Shown here: piece after piece, positions 21,137 through 32,502 of the stretch
Layout of the letters: each line of letters starts with the position of its first letter
Position numbering within the stretch: position 1 is the stretch's first letter
NCBI GenBank assembly: GCA_021234155.1
Contig: JAJEKV010000206.1
Coordinates: 1,488,001 to 1,552,000 of the forward strand
Reading direction: 5' to 3'
Origin: Isoetes taiwanensis
Lineage: Eukaryota > Streptophyta > Lycopodiopsida > Isoetales > Isoetaceae
DNA: 64,000 bases
Translations under genes and position numbers: made by a program
The notes under the pieces: generated by a model
Databases searched by the model: none
Told to the model about the DNA's origin: nothing
What the model saw: only the letters and a program-made list of their open reading frames with translations

Positions 21137-21362
21137 TGCTTTGAGATTGTAGCGTGCCGCTGTACGATCGTACAAATACGGTACATGGTTTGGAGGGATT
21201 TATAAAACAAAGTATATATATATGATAGGGGGTGTATCTAGAGTTTCTAAAAAAATCCGGATAAGGTGTTAGTTTTCTAGTTTTTAACCATATAAGGACG
21301 TTTTTCTTTAACCATGTGCTTGCACATGCTATATATAGACTTTACATAAGCTACACCCCCCA

Positions 21363-21473
21363 GGTATCAAGATTGAAATGGTTGTGTGCATAATGATGAG
21401 GAGAAATGTTTACTGAGGGTATCATGTTTGAAATAGATGTATGCATAATGATGAGGAAAACATGTTTATTGCC
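21363..21473. repeat. Tandem duplication, ~55-bp unit
   Basis: Unit 21363-21417 is repeated at 21418-21473 with about 80 percent identity (shared TGCATAATGATGAGGA). Confidence 0.8.
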
Positions 21474-22141
21474 AGTATATGTGCCATATCATATTCCTTT
21501 AAACCTAAGCACATATATTCAACTTATTTAGACCACTCGCTCCCACGTACCCTGATGAACACCATCTTCCTCTTGCGCTCAAAGGATAAACTCCCAGCCT
21601 CTGTACTTCTAACAAAATCTTCCTATTTCCCGTCCCCTATTGCTATTGGAACTTAACCATTTATTTTAACAGAAATACGGTGAGATACAACTCCTTTGGA
21701 GATGTGATCGTTGCTAAAAATTAAAGATTACTATTGCGATGTATTGTAGTACTGTCAAGTAAATTACCTACCTGAAAAAAGACCCCCTTGCTCATCTATG
21801 CGCTCAAAGGACCTAGAAATGCATTAACTAGCAAAAAGCACACCAGAATGCTTTAACAAGGTAAAAAGAAAAAGGGTCAAATTAATTTGGTGCTACTAAG
21901 CTGTGGTATTTGGAAGGATGCATTTATAGTAACAATGAAAATCAATGCGATGTATATAACTTTATGGCTCAAACCTTTAAGAAATAAGAGGGGGTCGAGT
22001 TTTGTTTGTTTCATAGTTCTCCTTTGTTTGAAGAATGTTTACTTCTTGGTCTTGTTTATCTTGATAATTGCAAGTGAGTACACCATTTCCTTGAAGCCTT
22101 CTATGTAACAAACTAAGGCACACATATCAATAATGTTAACA

Positions 22142-22343
22142 AATTTGGAAACTATACGAGGAGAGAAATTTGCTTCATCCAAAAGCACTTAGTAATATTG
22201 CTTAACTTGAATGTCGAGATTTCAATAAAAATAATTGTTTTTCAAACATTTAAAATGAATAACAAGCAATTTGGCAACTATAAGAGGAGAAAAGCTTGAT
22301 TCATCCAAAATCACTTAATAGTATTGCTTGACTTGAATGTTGA
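22142..22343. repeat. Direct repeat, ~76-bp unit, 50 bp apart
   Basis: 22142-22217 and 22268-22343 share GGCAACTATA-like, GCTTCATCCAAAA-like and TATTGCTTGACTTGAATG-like stretches. Confidence 0.8.
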
Positions 22344-24376
22344 AGGAACAAGTCTAGTAAGTTGGTAAATGCTTTTGACAACATGATTGAAAGCCAATGC
22401 AATATACAATGCTATAAATGAATGATATATGCAAATGTCAACTTGGATCATGTACTACGAATATAATCGAGTTTGAAGAACTTGAATCATGTATAACCGA
22501 TGCAGGTGAATTTGAAGGATGCTTGGAACATGCTATAGATTATGAGGGAAACCTTCAAGATGTGATGGAAACCCTTCTCAATGTATGCGTTGGAATAGAA
22601 AATACCAAACTGGTGCTTCCACATAAGTTGGAAACACATTAAGGATGGGAAAACTAATCGTTGTCCAAAAAAAAGCCTTCACATGACCTATAAGTAAATA
22701 ACAAATAACGTTGCTTGCAACAATAATAGCCCCATTACTTTCTCTGTTGAGGCATGTTCTTTTCTCCAGCCATTATTTTTCTCCTTAAGCTCTGTTGGTT
22801 CAGTTGTGGTGTTTTAATGTTGAAACTCAATCTGATGCCCAAGCTTTGAAATTATGATTGTTAAACAAAAGTCATTTCATACTTTAAGAGCAGATAATTT
22901 TCAGATCATTTGGTTATGCAATAAAAGTACTAATTTTGCATTGTGCACCATCAAACTCCTCAAAGACCATAATGTTGGCTGCATCGAAGCTTGCACGTCT
23001 TCCTATGGAACAACATCCATGTTCTAGCTGCATTCTCAATATGGCATTGCATAGAAAGATTGACAAATATTATACTTCTCTGGTGATTGACCTATTGATC
23101 TGGTATGAGTACTCATAAACTATATTCTCATTTAACTTTAGGACTCTTTTGTTTCACTGTCTTAAAAAAATAAAAAGCAAATCGAAACAAATAGAAATGG
23201 CAACAATTCAAAGACAATAAATTGTTTGACTGTCATCCTCAAAGGTCTTTTTTGCCAAGGTCTTTTTCAACATGAGGGCTTTGCAATCTATACATGTAAC
23301 TAAAGTTGAAAAGAAAAACTAACCTTTACAAGAATCTCTGCTGCCATATCTAAACCCATCATAACGATAGACAATAGGCAATTGAGAGATTTAGTCAGAG
23401 GAATTTAATCTTTGTAGTATAAACCAAGACCTGTACGGCATGGCAAGAGAAGAAGGAATCAAAGTGTTCTAAATGACCAGGAGCATAGCACACAGTTACC
23501 AATGGCCAGGACGATATTAGAAAAAGGTAGATGTCAACAACCCAGCAGACAGGAAAGGAGTCCAACTTATAACGAAAGATTGCAGAGCTAGAGAGTACTA
23601 TTTTGCTAGTCACAAACCTTAGTACAAGACGAAAGATCCAAAATCAGGATAGAAGAACTTGGAAGCCAAGAAGCTGTTTTGATGTTTTTGTAGAAAATAT
23701 GACGCAAGAAATATCGCACCAATGTTTTCCTAAAAACGCAAAGAAGAATCGGCAATGTTACAGGAAAAATGGGCCAGAGGTTCCATGGAAATAGAAAAAA
23801 TGTTTTGAACTCACTGAAGTGTTAAGTAGGATCATAAAAGAAATACCACAACACAAAATTTAAGCAATAAGAACAATGACGCTGCCAAACTCGTTTGAAA
23901 AGCATGCAGATGTCTTTCTCATGCGGCGTTATCCAGCTTCGGCCAAAACCCTAGCGTCGTTGAAGATTCTAGAAATCCTAACACTAAATCGAATGAAAAA
24001 TCATAAGCCCAGTAACAACTAGGGCACCAATCGAGCCAAAACCGACCACGAAACTCTAGTGGAGCAGCACGCATTCATGCGAAGGAGGTTATATTTCGTG
24101 ACTTTCTAGATCTTCGTGTTATTTCTTGGCCTTATCTACTTTTCTTGGCTGTAGATCTTGAAAAAAAAGAATCTAATGAGGAAAAGTGATGCCACATCTA
24201 TTTTTGATGAGGTGGAGGTGCTACGTAGATAGGCTAGAATTGCAAGAAAGGTTGTAGGCTTGGTTGGGCTGGTGTGCTAAAAAAAACATATGTTATTTGC
24301 ACTTTGAAATTCATTTTATAACACTCTGCCCTAATTAAGCTTTGAAATGGTTTGCTTGGGTGTCGTTTTTGCTAGG

Positions 24377-24473
24377 TTTTGGGTTGCCCCTAGGGGGGCA
24401 AACCCTTGTTTATGTGGGTATGTGGGCATATTCAGGTATATGCCGGCATATGCCTAGCATATCTTGGTTTGCT
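24377..24473 (+). repeat. Dispersed repeat C, copy 1 (hairpin-ended)
   Basis: It starts TTTTGGGTTGCCCC, with a GGGTTGCCCC/GGGGCAAACCC hairpin at the edge, followed by a region of TATATGCC/GGCATAT inverted motifs. Related copies lie at 33638-33796 (+) and 53017-53180 (-). Confidence 0.75.
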
Positions 24474-25084
24474 AAAAAACTGTCTCTTCACTTTTGTAAA
24501 TGCTCGGTCATCCAGCCCCATTCCTTCGTTCACGTGTCACGTGTTCGGGTCTGTGTTCGTCGTCATCGTGGTACTAAAGCAAGCGTGGCGATCTTCCATC
24601 GGATATATTCGGCTTCTTCCTTGCGAACCTCCTATTTCACGTGGTGGCGGTCACACCGGTAAAGAACTCGGCGTCTTGAAGCGGTTTCTTTCTTTTCTTT
24701 GTTTGCAGAAATTTTAAGGGGTAGGGGAGGAATGCCAAGCGGTTCCACCGGGTCGATGCAGGGTTTCATCCGGTGCCGGCAAAGCGTCCGCAATCCTCCG
24801 AGCTGCCAAGCATGGGTGTTTGGTTAGTCTGCATGCACTTGATTATAGAATCTCGGCGGCGAGAATAAGTGGACATTTTTCAAAGTGCCCGAAAGGGCTC
24901 ATGCTTCTTTAAGATAAGATAAGATAAGAAGTGGAGCGAAGGCACCATTGAAGCTACGAGACCGGTGTGCGGATCGATGCGAGAACAAAGGGAACAATAG
25001 ATCAAACATTAACATTCATAGAAAAATGTTGTGGATATGGACATGAAGTTTTTCGCTTCATGGTGTAGGAAGATTCTACCTGCT

Positions 25085-25507
25085 GCTTTCGGGAAGTTTA
25101 TTTGAAAGGGTTACCGACTGTTATCCATCAGCAATTCACAATGTTAATTTGGAGAAAGCATTGCATGTCTTTAGGTCCGGTAAAAGAGGTCCGGCAGCGG
25201 TCAAATTTTTGTAGAAAAGCTTAAGCAAGATTGCAAGAGTGTGTGGAAGTCCGGAAGGCAATTATGTGATGCACAAAGCTTTGCCAGGCAACTCGTGCAT
25301 ACATCGGTTGCATTTTGTTTTGAAGATTCACAGGATTTGAAAGATAGTGCACCACTTTTCTGTCAAATCACATTCTAGTGGGTCTGTATATCTTCATGCT
25401 TGTGCATGTGGAAGGTCAAGAAAGCTACAAGATGATCCATTTGATTAACAATCTGCAAATGTGAAATTTTATCAGTTCCCAAATTGTGAAAATCTTTTAC
25501 CATCAAG
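25085..25507 (+). pseudogene. Fragment of an SMG8-like gene (nonsense-mediated decay factor)
   Basis: Translated across several frames it gives CYPSAIHNVNLEKALHVFRS, GPAAVKFL, an EKLKQDCKSVWKSGRQLCDA-like stretch, VAFCFEDSQDLKDSAPLFCQ, then SGSVYLHACACGRSRKLQDD, DPFD and VKFYQFPNCENLLPSS. The HACACGRSR and DPFD motifs and the WKSGRQLCDA region are characteristic of plant SMG8/SMG9-family proteins, which regulate the SMG1 kinase that phosphorylates UPF1. Multiple frameshifts and stops make it non-functional. It ends abruptly at CCATCAAG and is joined directly to RPB8 sequence at 25509, so it is a captured or rearranged fragment. Sequence between 24500 and 25080 may belong to the same gene but I cannot show it. 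Confidence 0.65.
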
Positions 25508-25508
25508 T

Positions 25509-25990
25509 AATCACGGCCATCAATCGATGGCATGAAATTCGACAAAGGTGTGCCACTTTAGCATTTCATTTTGATTGTAGTTATATTTTTTGTTAACAAT
25601 GTCATCTTTTGCCCTTGTATATTGTCTATCTTGGGGTCCCAACATTCAATTTTTTGGTGTCGAATAGAAGCACACAAAAAGCGGTTTGATATGCACCTTT
25701 GTTAGATGTGAACACGAGAAATCTATTCCTTATTAGAAGATGCCAAGTTCTTAGTACTTGCATCAACATTATCTTCGAGATGGCATCATTGATGATGGTA
25801 CTCTTGATCGGTAACCCGGGCTTTATCTTTTTATGAATTTTCCTTTTTCTTTGAGTTTTTATCCTTGTATCCTTTTAATTGATTGGGGACGAAGTCCTTG
25901 CGAACAACTATGAATATATTATATATGGGAAGCTTTACAAGTATTCGATAATGACGGTGCAAGTAAAGATGTATCCCGCAAATACCACAT
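25509..25990 (+). pseudogene. RPB8-like fragment, copy 1 (exons 1 part, 2, 3)
   Basis: It matches the second copy at 32545-32990 base for base over long stretches, introns included. Readable pieces are DGMKFDK (25530 region), RIEAHKKRFDMH and LLEDAKFLVLAST (about 25660-25810), and VGTKSL-like and GKLYKYSIMT-like residues (about 25885-25980). RPB8 is the small OB-fold subunit shared by RNA polymerases I, II and III. The start of exon 1 is missing, several small indels break every exon, and the last exon is displaced to 31850 by the LINE inserted at 26066. Most differences from copy 2 fall on CAG or CTG trinucleotides, including the splice acceptors. Confidence 0.75.
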
Positions 25991-27285
25991 GCTTCATTTT
26001 TTTTCATTTGTTTACCCGTAGAAGTTAAAGTTCTATGATTCCATATCCTTCACGGGCTTTTTAGAATAGAATAGAATAGAATAGAATAGGTTTTTAGCGC
26101 CCACGGAGACCAATTGGCCTATGGGACCCAAACAAAAAAAGAGCAGCAAGCATCCCCCCACCGAAGGGTTTTCGAGGAAAAACCTTAGCGATAATAAGCC
26201 TGCCGGCACACGCATACAATTGCATAAGGCAGTTCAATACCGCCCCGTAGGACATAAACGAAGTCCGTGCATCCATAACCTCCGGAGGTATGACCCCAAC
26301 AAACCCACCGACGTGGCAGCGTAGCCAATGGCGATGCAACGGCTGGGGGCACTAGTGTCGAACATATGCTCTCCGGATATGGGCAAATCTTTGGGCAGGT
26401 CCGGAGGGCATGACATTCATCCTCAATCGCTATGGTGGCAACAACGGCAAAGCCTTTGCTCGTGCTTCACGAGCCCAACGCCTGTTTCAATGCGGGCGAT
26501 GTGCCCCCGTGTGAATGGAAGCTATAAACTGCGTGTCTTCATGGGTAGCCTGGGTGTACAAATCTTGGTGTGGGCCTCTTGTGAGCCTAGGATTGACCTC
26601 GCTGGCCGATGGTGTGCCGCTTAACATGCGTCGAGCCTCGCGCATCCCACGGCTTGCGAAGGAAAGTAGCATCAAGGTATAGTTTTAGTGCCTCGCGATC
26701 TTTCTTTGTCGACACGGACGATCTGTTTTTGCACACCCGGCGTGAGAACCACCGAGCCCGCTTGTCTTTCCAGCCAGGATTTCAGCGTTGGGGACCCATT
26801 GCCGTGGCCAAAGCAAAAGGCGAGGGCAAAAGCGTGTATCAGCCATAGCGACCACCTTTTGGAAGTAAACGATATGGCGTTCCAATGCGGCCGTTGAAGG
26901 GGTAGAAGCCTGTCTCCCGGAGTAGGATGCAGTGCGGGCGTGGACTTCACCCCCGGGGCCCGTGCCAAGAAGGCCTTCGCACACCGCCGAGGTCATTCGG
27001 TGTTGAGGGATATCACAGGACCCCACACTTACGCCCCATACAAAGGGCCGGCTCAACCAAGGCCCGAAACAAATGTATTTGGTGACCCCGGGCACAACAA
27101 CTGCTTTGTGGTTGTTGTTACGCATGGCATATAGTGCTTTCCAACCCGCAGTGATGACAAACGATAGCCGCATCCCAATGGGTGGTAGTTGAGAACTCAA
27201 TCCCCAAGTACTTGTAGGTGGAGCCACCTCTACCTCTTGCCCCGGTAAGTGAATGTGGGAAGCCTTGGTCGACGGGATGATGCAA

Positions 27286-28100
27286 CTAGCAGCACCCTAG
27301 TTTTGGCCAAGTTAACTTCGCATGCGGTGAATTGGCAAAAGTGTCAAGAGCATCCGGTGGCGTTGCATGTCCTCCGAGTATAGGCCATGAGGTTGACATC
27401 GTCGGCATATATGAGTTGCGGATTGTGTGATGCATGATATGTGCGCCACACCTCCATGCTCGAGAGAGCCAATCTTCCAACCGATCAATGTACGAGGCCA
27501 AAGAGTGTGGGGAAAGGGGGGCAACCCCGACGCACTCCGATGCTACTGGTCACCTACTGCTGTGCTGCTGATGTGATACGGCCCGAGCATGCCTCGCATG
27601 ACCTATATCTTGCATTCTCGCAAGTCCGGGGGTCCCCGCCGTTGCGCAACCGTCCCATAGCTTATTGCGGGTAGTCGCGGTCGAATGCCTTTGCAAAATC
27701 CACGAAACAACGATGCACGGGTTTCGCCCGGCGATTCACGCTATCTTCAATCAATGTGCGCAGAGTGAAGATATGATCAATGGTGGAATATGCGGGCGAA
27801 AACCTGCACTGTGTAAGAGCTCGCACCTCGTTTCCTCTGCCCATATTGTCGGGCCATTTGCTCAAGGATGCCACCAACAGCAGTTTTGCAAAAGAGAGCG
27901 ACCATAATAGTACGGTAGTTGGCGGACATTGAGGGTCCCCGCTTTGTATATGGGCACTACTCTACTAGTGGTCCATTGCGTGGGGAAGCCTTCGCAATGC
28001 TTTATTGAACAATGCCGCGTGGAGAACAGGCACCGGTGGGAGGCCCGGCCCATTTCGGGAGCTCTTTTGCATGCCATCTAAATCTGGTTGCCTTCCCATT
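27286..28100 (-). pseudogene. LINE family B reverse transcriptase fragments
   Basis: Across frames: GFPTQWTTSRVVPIYKAG (entry to motif 1), then STIDHIFTLRTLIED, VHRCFVDFAKAFDRDY (motif A with both Asp) and YIDRLEDWL (after the PLSP motif). The order matches family A RT, with related but distinct sequence, so A and B are separate families of a similar clade. It is thoroughly frameshifted. Confidence 0.75.
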
Positions 28101-28479
28101 AGCTAGGCGTCAGAGGCCCATGATGACATCCCCTCTGTGATAACCGTGAGCCATGCCTATCTGTGGAGGGGACTGGTGCCCGTCCTCCGAAGGGTCATAC
28201 AACTGTTGCAAGTCTTGTACCCATTGCTCAGGTGATATTCCCCTGTGGGGCGGCTGCGGGCTTGCTCAAGACCCTTCTCATCGTAATGTCGGGTGCCGGC
28301 CCAGAGACCAGAACATCTGTTCTTGATGCTTTGCGAGGTATCCGCCTTCTTGTTCTTGAGAAAGGAACCTAACGGCTGCGAGGTATTGGACCGACGGCAC
28401 ATTGGGCGAGAGATGGGATCGATTGACTTGCTAGGGTGTGCGTTTGAGCTCCGACACTCATCATCAAACCATCCATTGC

Positions 28480-29096
28480 GGGGAAGGTGGTGGTGCACGA
28501 GGCTTACTGCGTGGCGGCCTCTCCCAAAGCATCTTTTCGCGGCCGTCGAGAAGCGGTGTGAGTCATCACCGATTGTTCTTGAAGTGTGTGGGGAGTTGCA
28601 AAGCGAGTCCTTGAGATCATGCTCAAAAGCGGTGGGCATAGGTCCCGTGACGGCCGTAGTCCAGCGCGGTGGGGCACTTTCGGTGTGTTGGCGAGGGTAG
28701 GTGCAGGGGAGCCTCCCACTTTGGAGATGCATGAACGGGGCGGTGGTGGAGTCTACTTCCCCCGAAAGTGTCTGTGATGGAAAAATGAGTAACAGTGTGC
28801 AGACCAGTTCCTCGGCCGACAAATAATCCACCACACGGAGCCGCCCCTTGGTTCTCCCGGTCTACAAGTGCGGCCCATTTGGAAGACGGCCATTGCCCCA
28901 ACCCATTACGAGATAACCGTGTCAAAGATACTACCCAAAGAAAAAGAATCGCCCGCCATAGCTTGAAATATGGTATCATCGATATCCTTGACCAAGCCAC
29001 CTCTGCAAGGGGTTCAAGCGCAAGACATCCTCCGCGTGGGCTCAAATTTTGAACCGCTTTCGGCTCACGTATGCGTGCATTAAAGTCGCCAAGCAA
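28480..29096 (-). pseudogene. LINE family B endonuclease fragment
   Basis: It begins MLGDFNARIREPKA, matching the GDFNAR motif of APE-like LINE endonucleases. The downstream part is frameshifted and unreadable as a domain, apart from its correct position between ORF1-like and RT segments. Confidence 0.6.
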
Positions 29097-29553
29097 AATA
29101 ACCCCCCGCCTGTTTATCTTTGCCGCCAGATGTCATCATATAGATCGACATAAGGCTCCAATCGATCCACATCCGAATGAGTGTTATAAAAGTTGCTCTC
29201 TAAAAGATGTGGAAAGTAGCATCTTTGCTATGAGGAGAGTGTCGCCCTTTGCCATGTCCGCACGCGCACCCATAAGTAGCGATTGTGCACTGCCATTTTG
29301 TGCAACGAGACCGAGTGCCCTCAAGGTTACCGGTAGTAGCAGCAACCCCGCCATGCCCTCGCTTGCCTCAGGCACTCATTGAGCAAATGGTGAAATGCGG
29401 ATAGCCCGAGGTCCGCGGTAGTCAGGTACCTGCATGCTCCCATGTTTCCATGAGGAAAATGAGATCCATATCCGGTGCAATAGAGTTGAGACTCTAAGCC
29501 TTTACTGTGGGAAGCCCCGACAGTTCAAAGACACCATCCGGGAGGCACAGTTC

Positions 29554-30198
29554 CTATTTGGCGGCATTCGATGTGGGACTTCGATGATCTGCCGGTTGCG
29601 GGGGCGGTGTCGCGGCACACCGAAAGCAAAAAAATGGGGCGGGCGAGGCAGAGGTGCGGTAGGGGACCGGCAAAGCGGCGAAAGCGGCAGCCGGCGGCGA
29701 AGCGGCGGCCTGGCGCATTGCCTCGGCAACCCCAAAGTGCGCCGACGAAAATGCTACCCGGACAAGGCACTCGGCCCCCCCTACGACCCGGACGCCCCCG
29801 GCACGGGCCACCGCTGCCGTACGGGACTCTACATTGCATCGTGTGAGATCCTGGTCAACGCCCGAAGCAGTCCCCGCCGGTTTGCCTACGACGACGCAGA
29901 TGGCTCCCCTCAGACCGCATGTCCGCCACCGCGGAAGGTGACAACACGCCGGGCGACTGCAGGCGTTTGAGCCCCAAGGCGCCGGGCTTCTAGCAATGTG
30001 TACCGCAATGGAATGCCATTCGAGATAGGATCTCATCCCACGCGCTTTGGTGAGATCTTCCTCCTTCCTTCGGAGTCCACGCACCACCACATTATGGCGC
30101 CGGGCGGCCCCCGCCCCTGCCGCCTTCAATCGAAGTCGAGGGGCAACATTAGCCGCCCCTGCCAGGAGATCGCTATTCGGAGAGCGTGGGCTGCACAC
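29554..30198 (-). CDS. LINE family B ORF1-like protein (probable)
   Basis: A 214-aa Ala/Arg-rich frame with RRHNVVVRGLRRKEEDL, which resembles the RNA-binding core start of LINE ORF1 proteins (N-x-V-x-x-G). It lies just 5' of the endonuclease on the same strand, the expected ORF1 position. The frame is long partly because of the high GC content, so its exact limits are doubtful. Downstream frames (Ala/Pro-rich) may be shadows. Confidence 0.45.
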   Translation of the reverse strand: MCSPRSPNSDLLAGAANVAPRLRLKAAGAGAARRHNVVVRGLRRKEEDLTKARGMRSYLEWHSIAVHIARSPAPWGSNACSRPACCHLPRWRTCGLRGAICVVVGKPAGTASGVDQDLTRCNVESRTAAVARAGGVRVVGGAECLVRVAFSSAHFGVAEAMRQAAASPPAAAFAALPVPYRTSASPAPFFCFRCAATPPPQPADHRSPTSNAAK

Positions 30199-31439
30199 GC
30201 AGGGCGTGTGGTGTGCGAGATGGAGGAGGTGGCGATATGTCCGCCTGCTTACACTGTGGGCTGCGGCACACGGTGCTTTTGTCCTCTGCGGTCTTCCTCT
30301 CGCCGCCTCGAGTCGGGAGCCTAGCTCCCTTGGAATCTCTCACGCTTGGCTAGCCTCATTTGTGCAAAGGTCGCAGTGTTCATGGACCGAAAGCACGAGG
30401 CGGCCGCTTTGGGCAATGGTTGCCTTGAGCTCCTGTATCTCGATCTTGTGTCTCACCCCTACTCTAGGGTTCTTAGCTCACTGTTGGCGAAGCCGGCGAT
30501 GGCTTTCCGGGCGTTTGAGTATCGCGGTGGTATACCCCTCAGCTTCCGACTGAGGAGGGAAATAGTTGCCGTATCCCTGCTCAACACCACGCTTGTGGCA
30601 TGTCATAGTTTCCACGGTGGTGAGGAGGGAATCCACCTTGAAGCTTCGCAAGTCGGCAAGGCCACCTTATCTGTTGCCTCTCAAAGTGGGCCATTAAGCT
30701 TAGATCTTCTAACTTCGCCGCATGCGGGTCTCCATGTCAGTAACGTTGCCTTTCCACGCCAAGCTGTCTTTTTTGAACACATGGGATGCTGAGGATTTGT
30801 ATCTCTGGCTGTCAATCCTGCAATCCGGGTTCTGTTATTCTCGATCCGTTCCTCATTTGTTTTCATGGCCCTGTCTGCTTGTGTCGAGGCTTGAGCAGCC
30901 TCCATCCATCTCCCGAGCCAATCTCGTAGATTGGGCCTTCGCCAGCTTCCCTCCTCATGGAAGAGGTTTCTCCCCTGCTTTTTGTTATCGACCGGGGCGT
31001 TTTGTGGCGGCCCTCCCTCGGGTTCTCGGTGGTGTGGGCCGGGGGGGGGCGGGGGTATTTTGGGGTTGGGGTTGGGGAATGTCTCCCTCCAAATGGGGGT
31101 CTGGGCAAGGGGCTACAAAAGCGGCCATGAAGTTGTATGATATGGATGGGGGTTAAAGAACTAAAGTGCTATGAAGAATTGGAAGATATTTAAAAGCACA
31201 AACGATGCCCGCCCTCAGTGGTTGGCACGGGGGGGTTTGGGGAGGTTCAACCCTGTGGGGGGGAGGTTTGATTCCGGCTACTGTCGGAATATTTTTGGTA
31301 TGGGCTTGAATGAGCTTTTTGGAATAGGCTGAGATGGGAAAGGACTAACACAAGGAGAGGAGGCGACTGATCCCGCGCATTTTGAGCATGCTAGGATCTG
31401 GAACACCTTATTGGGTCGCCTTGAGGCCTAGAGAGACTG

Positions 31440-31849
31440 ATAGTGTGTTGAGAGGGAGCAGGGAGGGAAATAGGGAAGGAAGGCTAGAGAGATAGGGCAG
31501 GGAGGAAGATAGGATGTAGAAAGAGGAAGAAGGCTAGAGAGACAGAGATTGAGAAGAGAGGAAGAAGGTAAGAGAGGGCTAGAGAGAGAAAGTGAGGTAA
31601 GAGAAGGCCAGAGAGAGAAAGTGCTAGGCGCTAGAGAGAGAAGGTAAGAGAGGGCTAGAGAGAGAAGGTGAGGTAAGAGAAGGCCAGAGAGAGAAAGTGC
31701 TAGGCGCTAGAGAGAGAATGTGCTAGGCGCTAGAGAGAGAATGATGAGAGAGAGTGCTATAGATGCTAGGGGAGAGATAAAGTTATGTCTCATTTGTAGA
31801 GAGAGAATGATGAGAGAGAGTGCTATAGATTCTAGGGGAGAGATAAAGT
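31440..31849. repeat. GA-rich tandem array between the LINE and RPB8 exon 4
   Basis: Imperfect units such as GCTAGAGAGAGAAGGTAAGAG and GTGCTAGGCGCTAGAGAGAG fill this stretch. At the right a ~66-bp unit (AATGATGAGAGAGAGTGCTA to TCTCATTTGTAGAGAG) occurs at about 31740-31805 and again partly at 31806-31865; the second merges into RPB8 exon 4. Part of exon 4 (GATAAAGTTATGTCTCATTTG) has therefore been duplicated with the array. Confidence 0.75.
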
Positions 31850-32092
31850 TATGTCTCATTTGAAGGCCTGATAATGAAGCTGAAAGGAGACCCAAATAAT
31901 CTAAACAACTTCCAAATGGATCAACGGATGAGGCACGTAAAGTAGGGTTTAGGATATATCTCGGTCGAAGCTAAGTACATTTCAGTACTTGCAATTTTGT
32001 ATTTTTCAGCCAGGATTGTTAGAGAATACAATGGATATGTGACTTTAACTGCTACTTCTAGCGTTATTCTCACTCAATGGCAAGCCTTTCAG
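31850..32092 (+). pseudogene. RPB8 copy 1 last exon fused to a MAPEG exon fragment
   Basis: 31850-31930 reads, with a 1-nt frameshift, LIMKLKGDPNNLNNFQMDQR, the RPB8 C-terminal strand region (compare LLKGDPAHI and DQRLFLLM of plant RPB8). It lacks the YLLM codons seen in copy 2. 3' flanking sequence continues to GAGAATACAA at about 32030. There, without the ~750 bp present in copy 2, it joins GGATATGTGACTTTAACTGC, which encodes GYVTLTATSSVILTQWQAFQ, a diverged copy of the MAPEG exon at 33910-33979. A deletion in the tandem copy explains the junction. Confidence 0.7.
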
Positions 32093-32502
32093 GTTTAGGG
32101 CTTTTGTCGGGAAGCTTGTTCTTCGCGCAGAACCGCAGGCAGGCTTCTGTACAATGGTTTTGTTTCTATCCTTGTCTTTTTGTCTTCATACTGGCATTGT
32201 CCTGTAGCTTTATGATTCCTAGAATCCTAGCTCATTAAAGGTTTTAATTGCTAAAGCACTCTGTTTCTGTAATTTCTTCTCTGCTTTATTCGAACATCAA
32301 TTGCATGCATAGATGTAAAACAAACTGATGCATTATCTTCTGTATGCTTGCATCATTACTTTAAACATTAATATGTTGTGTTGATTTGAGGACTATTAAA
32401 AAGTTTTATCTCTTGAACATAACTTAAGCGAGGGTGGTTATTCTTAAAGGTAAGTGTGAAATTGTTGTATTAAGGCACATGTCTTGTGGCATGTCTTGTG
32501 GC
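32093..32502. other. Intergenic, possible RPB8 copy 2 promoter region
   Basis: No gene is seen. AT-rich, with a short duplicated CATGTCTTGTGG at 32478-32501 just before the RPB8-like ATG. Confidence 0.5.

Larger units (their letters stand above)
16541..21180 (-). mobile_element. LINE family A, copy 1, near full length
   Basis: A 4.6-kb non-LTR retrotransposon read right to left: coiled-coil ORF1 (from 21136), apurinic-like endonuclease (about 20064-19250), reverse transcriptase (18897-17747), C-terminal region with a CCHC knuckle (17695-16803), a 3' UTR shared with the copy at 47-48.5 kb, and a (TATTC)n tail (16541-16561). Several stops and frameshifts disable it. The 5' edge near 21180 is approximate and I find no certain target duplication. 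The clade is not the usual plant L1; it resembles endonuclease-bearing R1/I/Jockey-like or RTE-like elements, but I cannot place it. Confidence 0.85.
21181..24376. other. 3.2-kb region without a recognisable gene
   Basis: AT-rich. It contains two direct duplications listed separately. A minus-strand stretch near 23395-23613 (hydrophobic, YKLDSFPVCWVVDIYLFL) and one near 23990-24070 (VVGFGSIGALVVTGLMIF) could be exons of a membrane protein, but splice sites and homology are not convincing. Confidence 0.4.
26066..31440 (-). mobile_element. LINE family B, copy 1, inserted in an RPB8 intron
   Basis: The minus-strand element begins (3' end) with a (TATTC)n tail at 26066-26090 and the family B terminus (GCGCCCACGGAGACCAAT). 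It carries RT pieces at about 28080-27290, endonuclease pieces near 29096-28480 (LGDFNARI) and ORF1-like sequence near 30198-29554. GC-rich with many frameshifts. The left boundary is secure because copy 2 of RPB8 runs uninterrupted through the site (CTTTTAGAGAAG at 33056). The 5' edge is uncertain because a GA-rich tandem array intervenes before RPB8 resumes at about 31850. Confidence 0.75.

Noticed and set aside
22418-22642. 74-aa acidic frame
   Set aside because: No homologue or conserved context; AT-rich surroundings with chance frames.
29434-31156. Many long Ala/Pro/Arg-rich frames on both strands
   Set aside because: High GC content removes stops; only the minus-strand frame with the ORF1-like motif has positional support.
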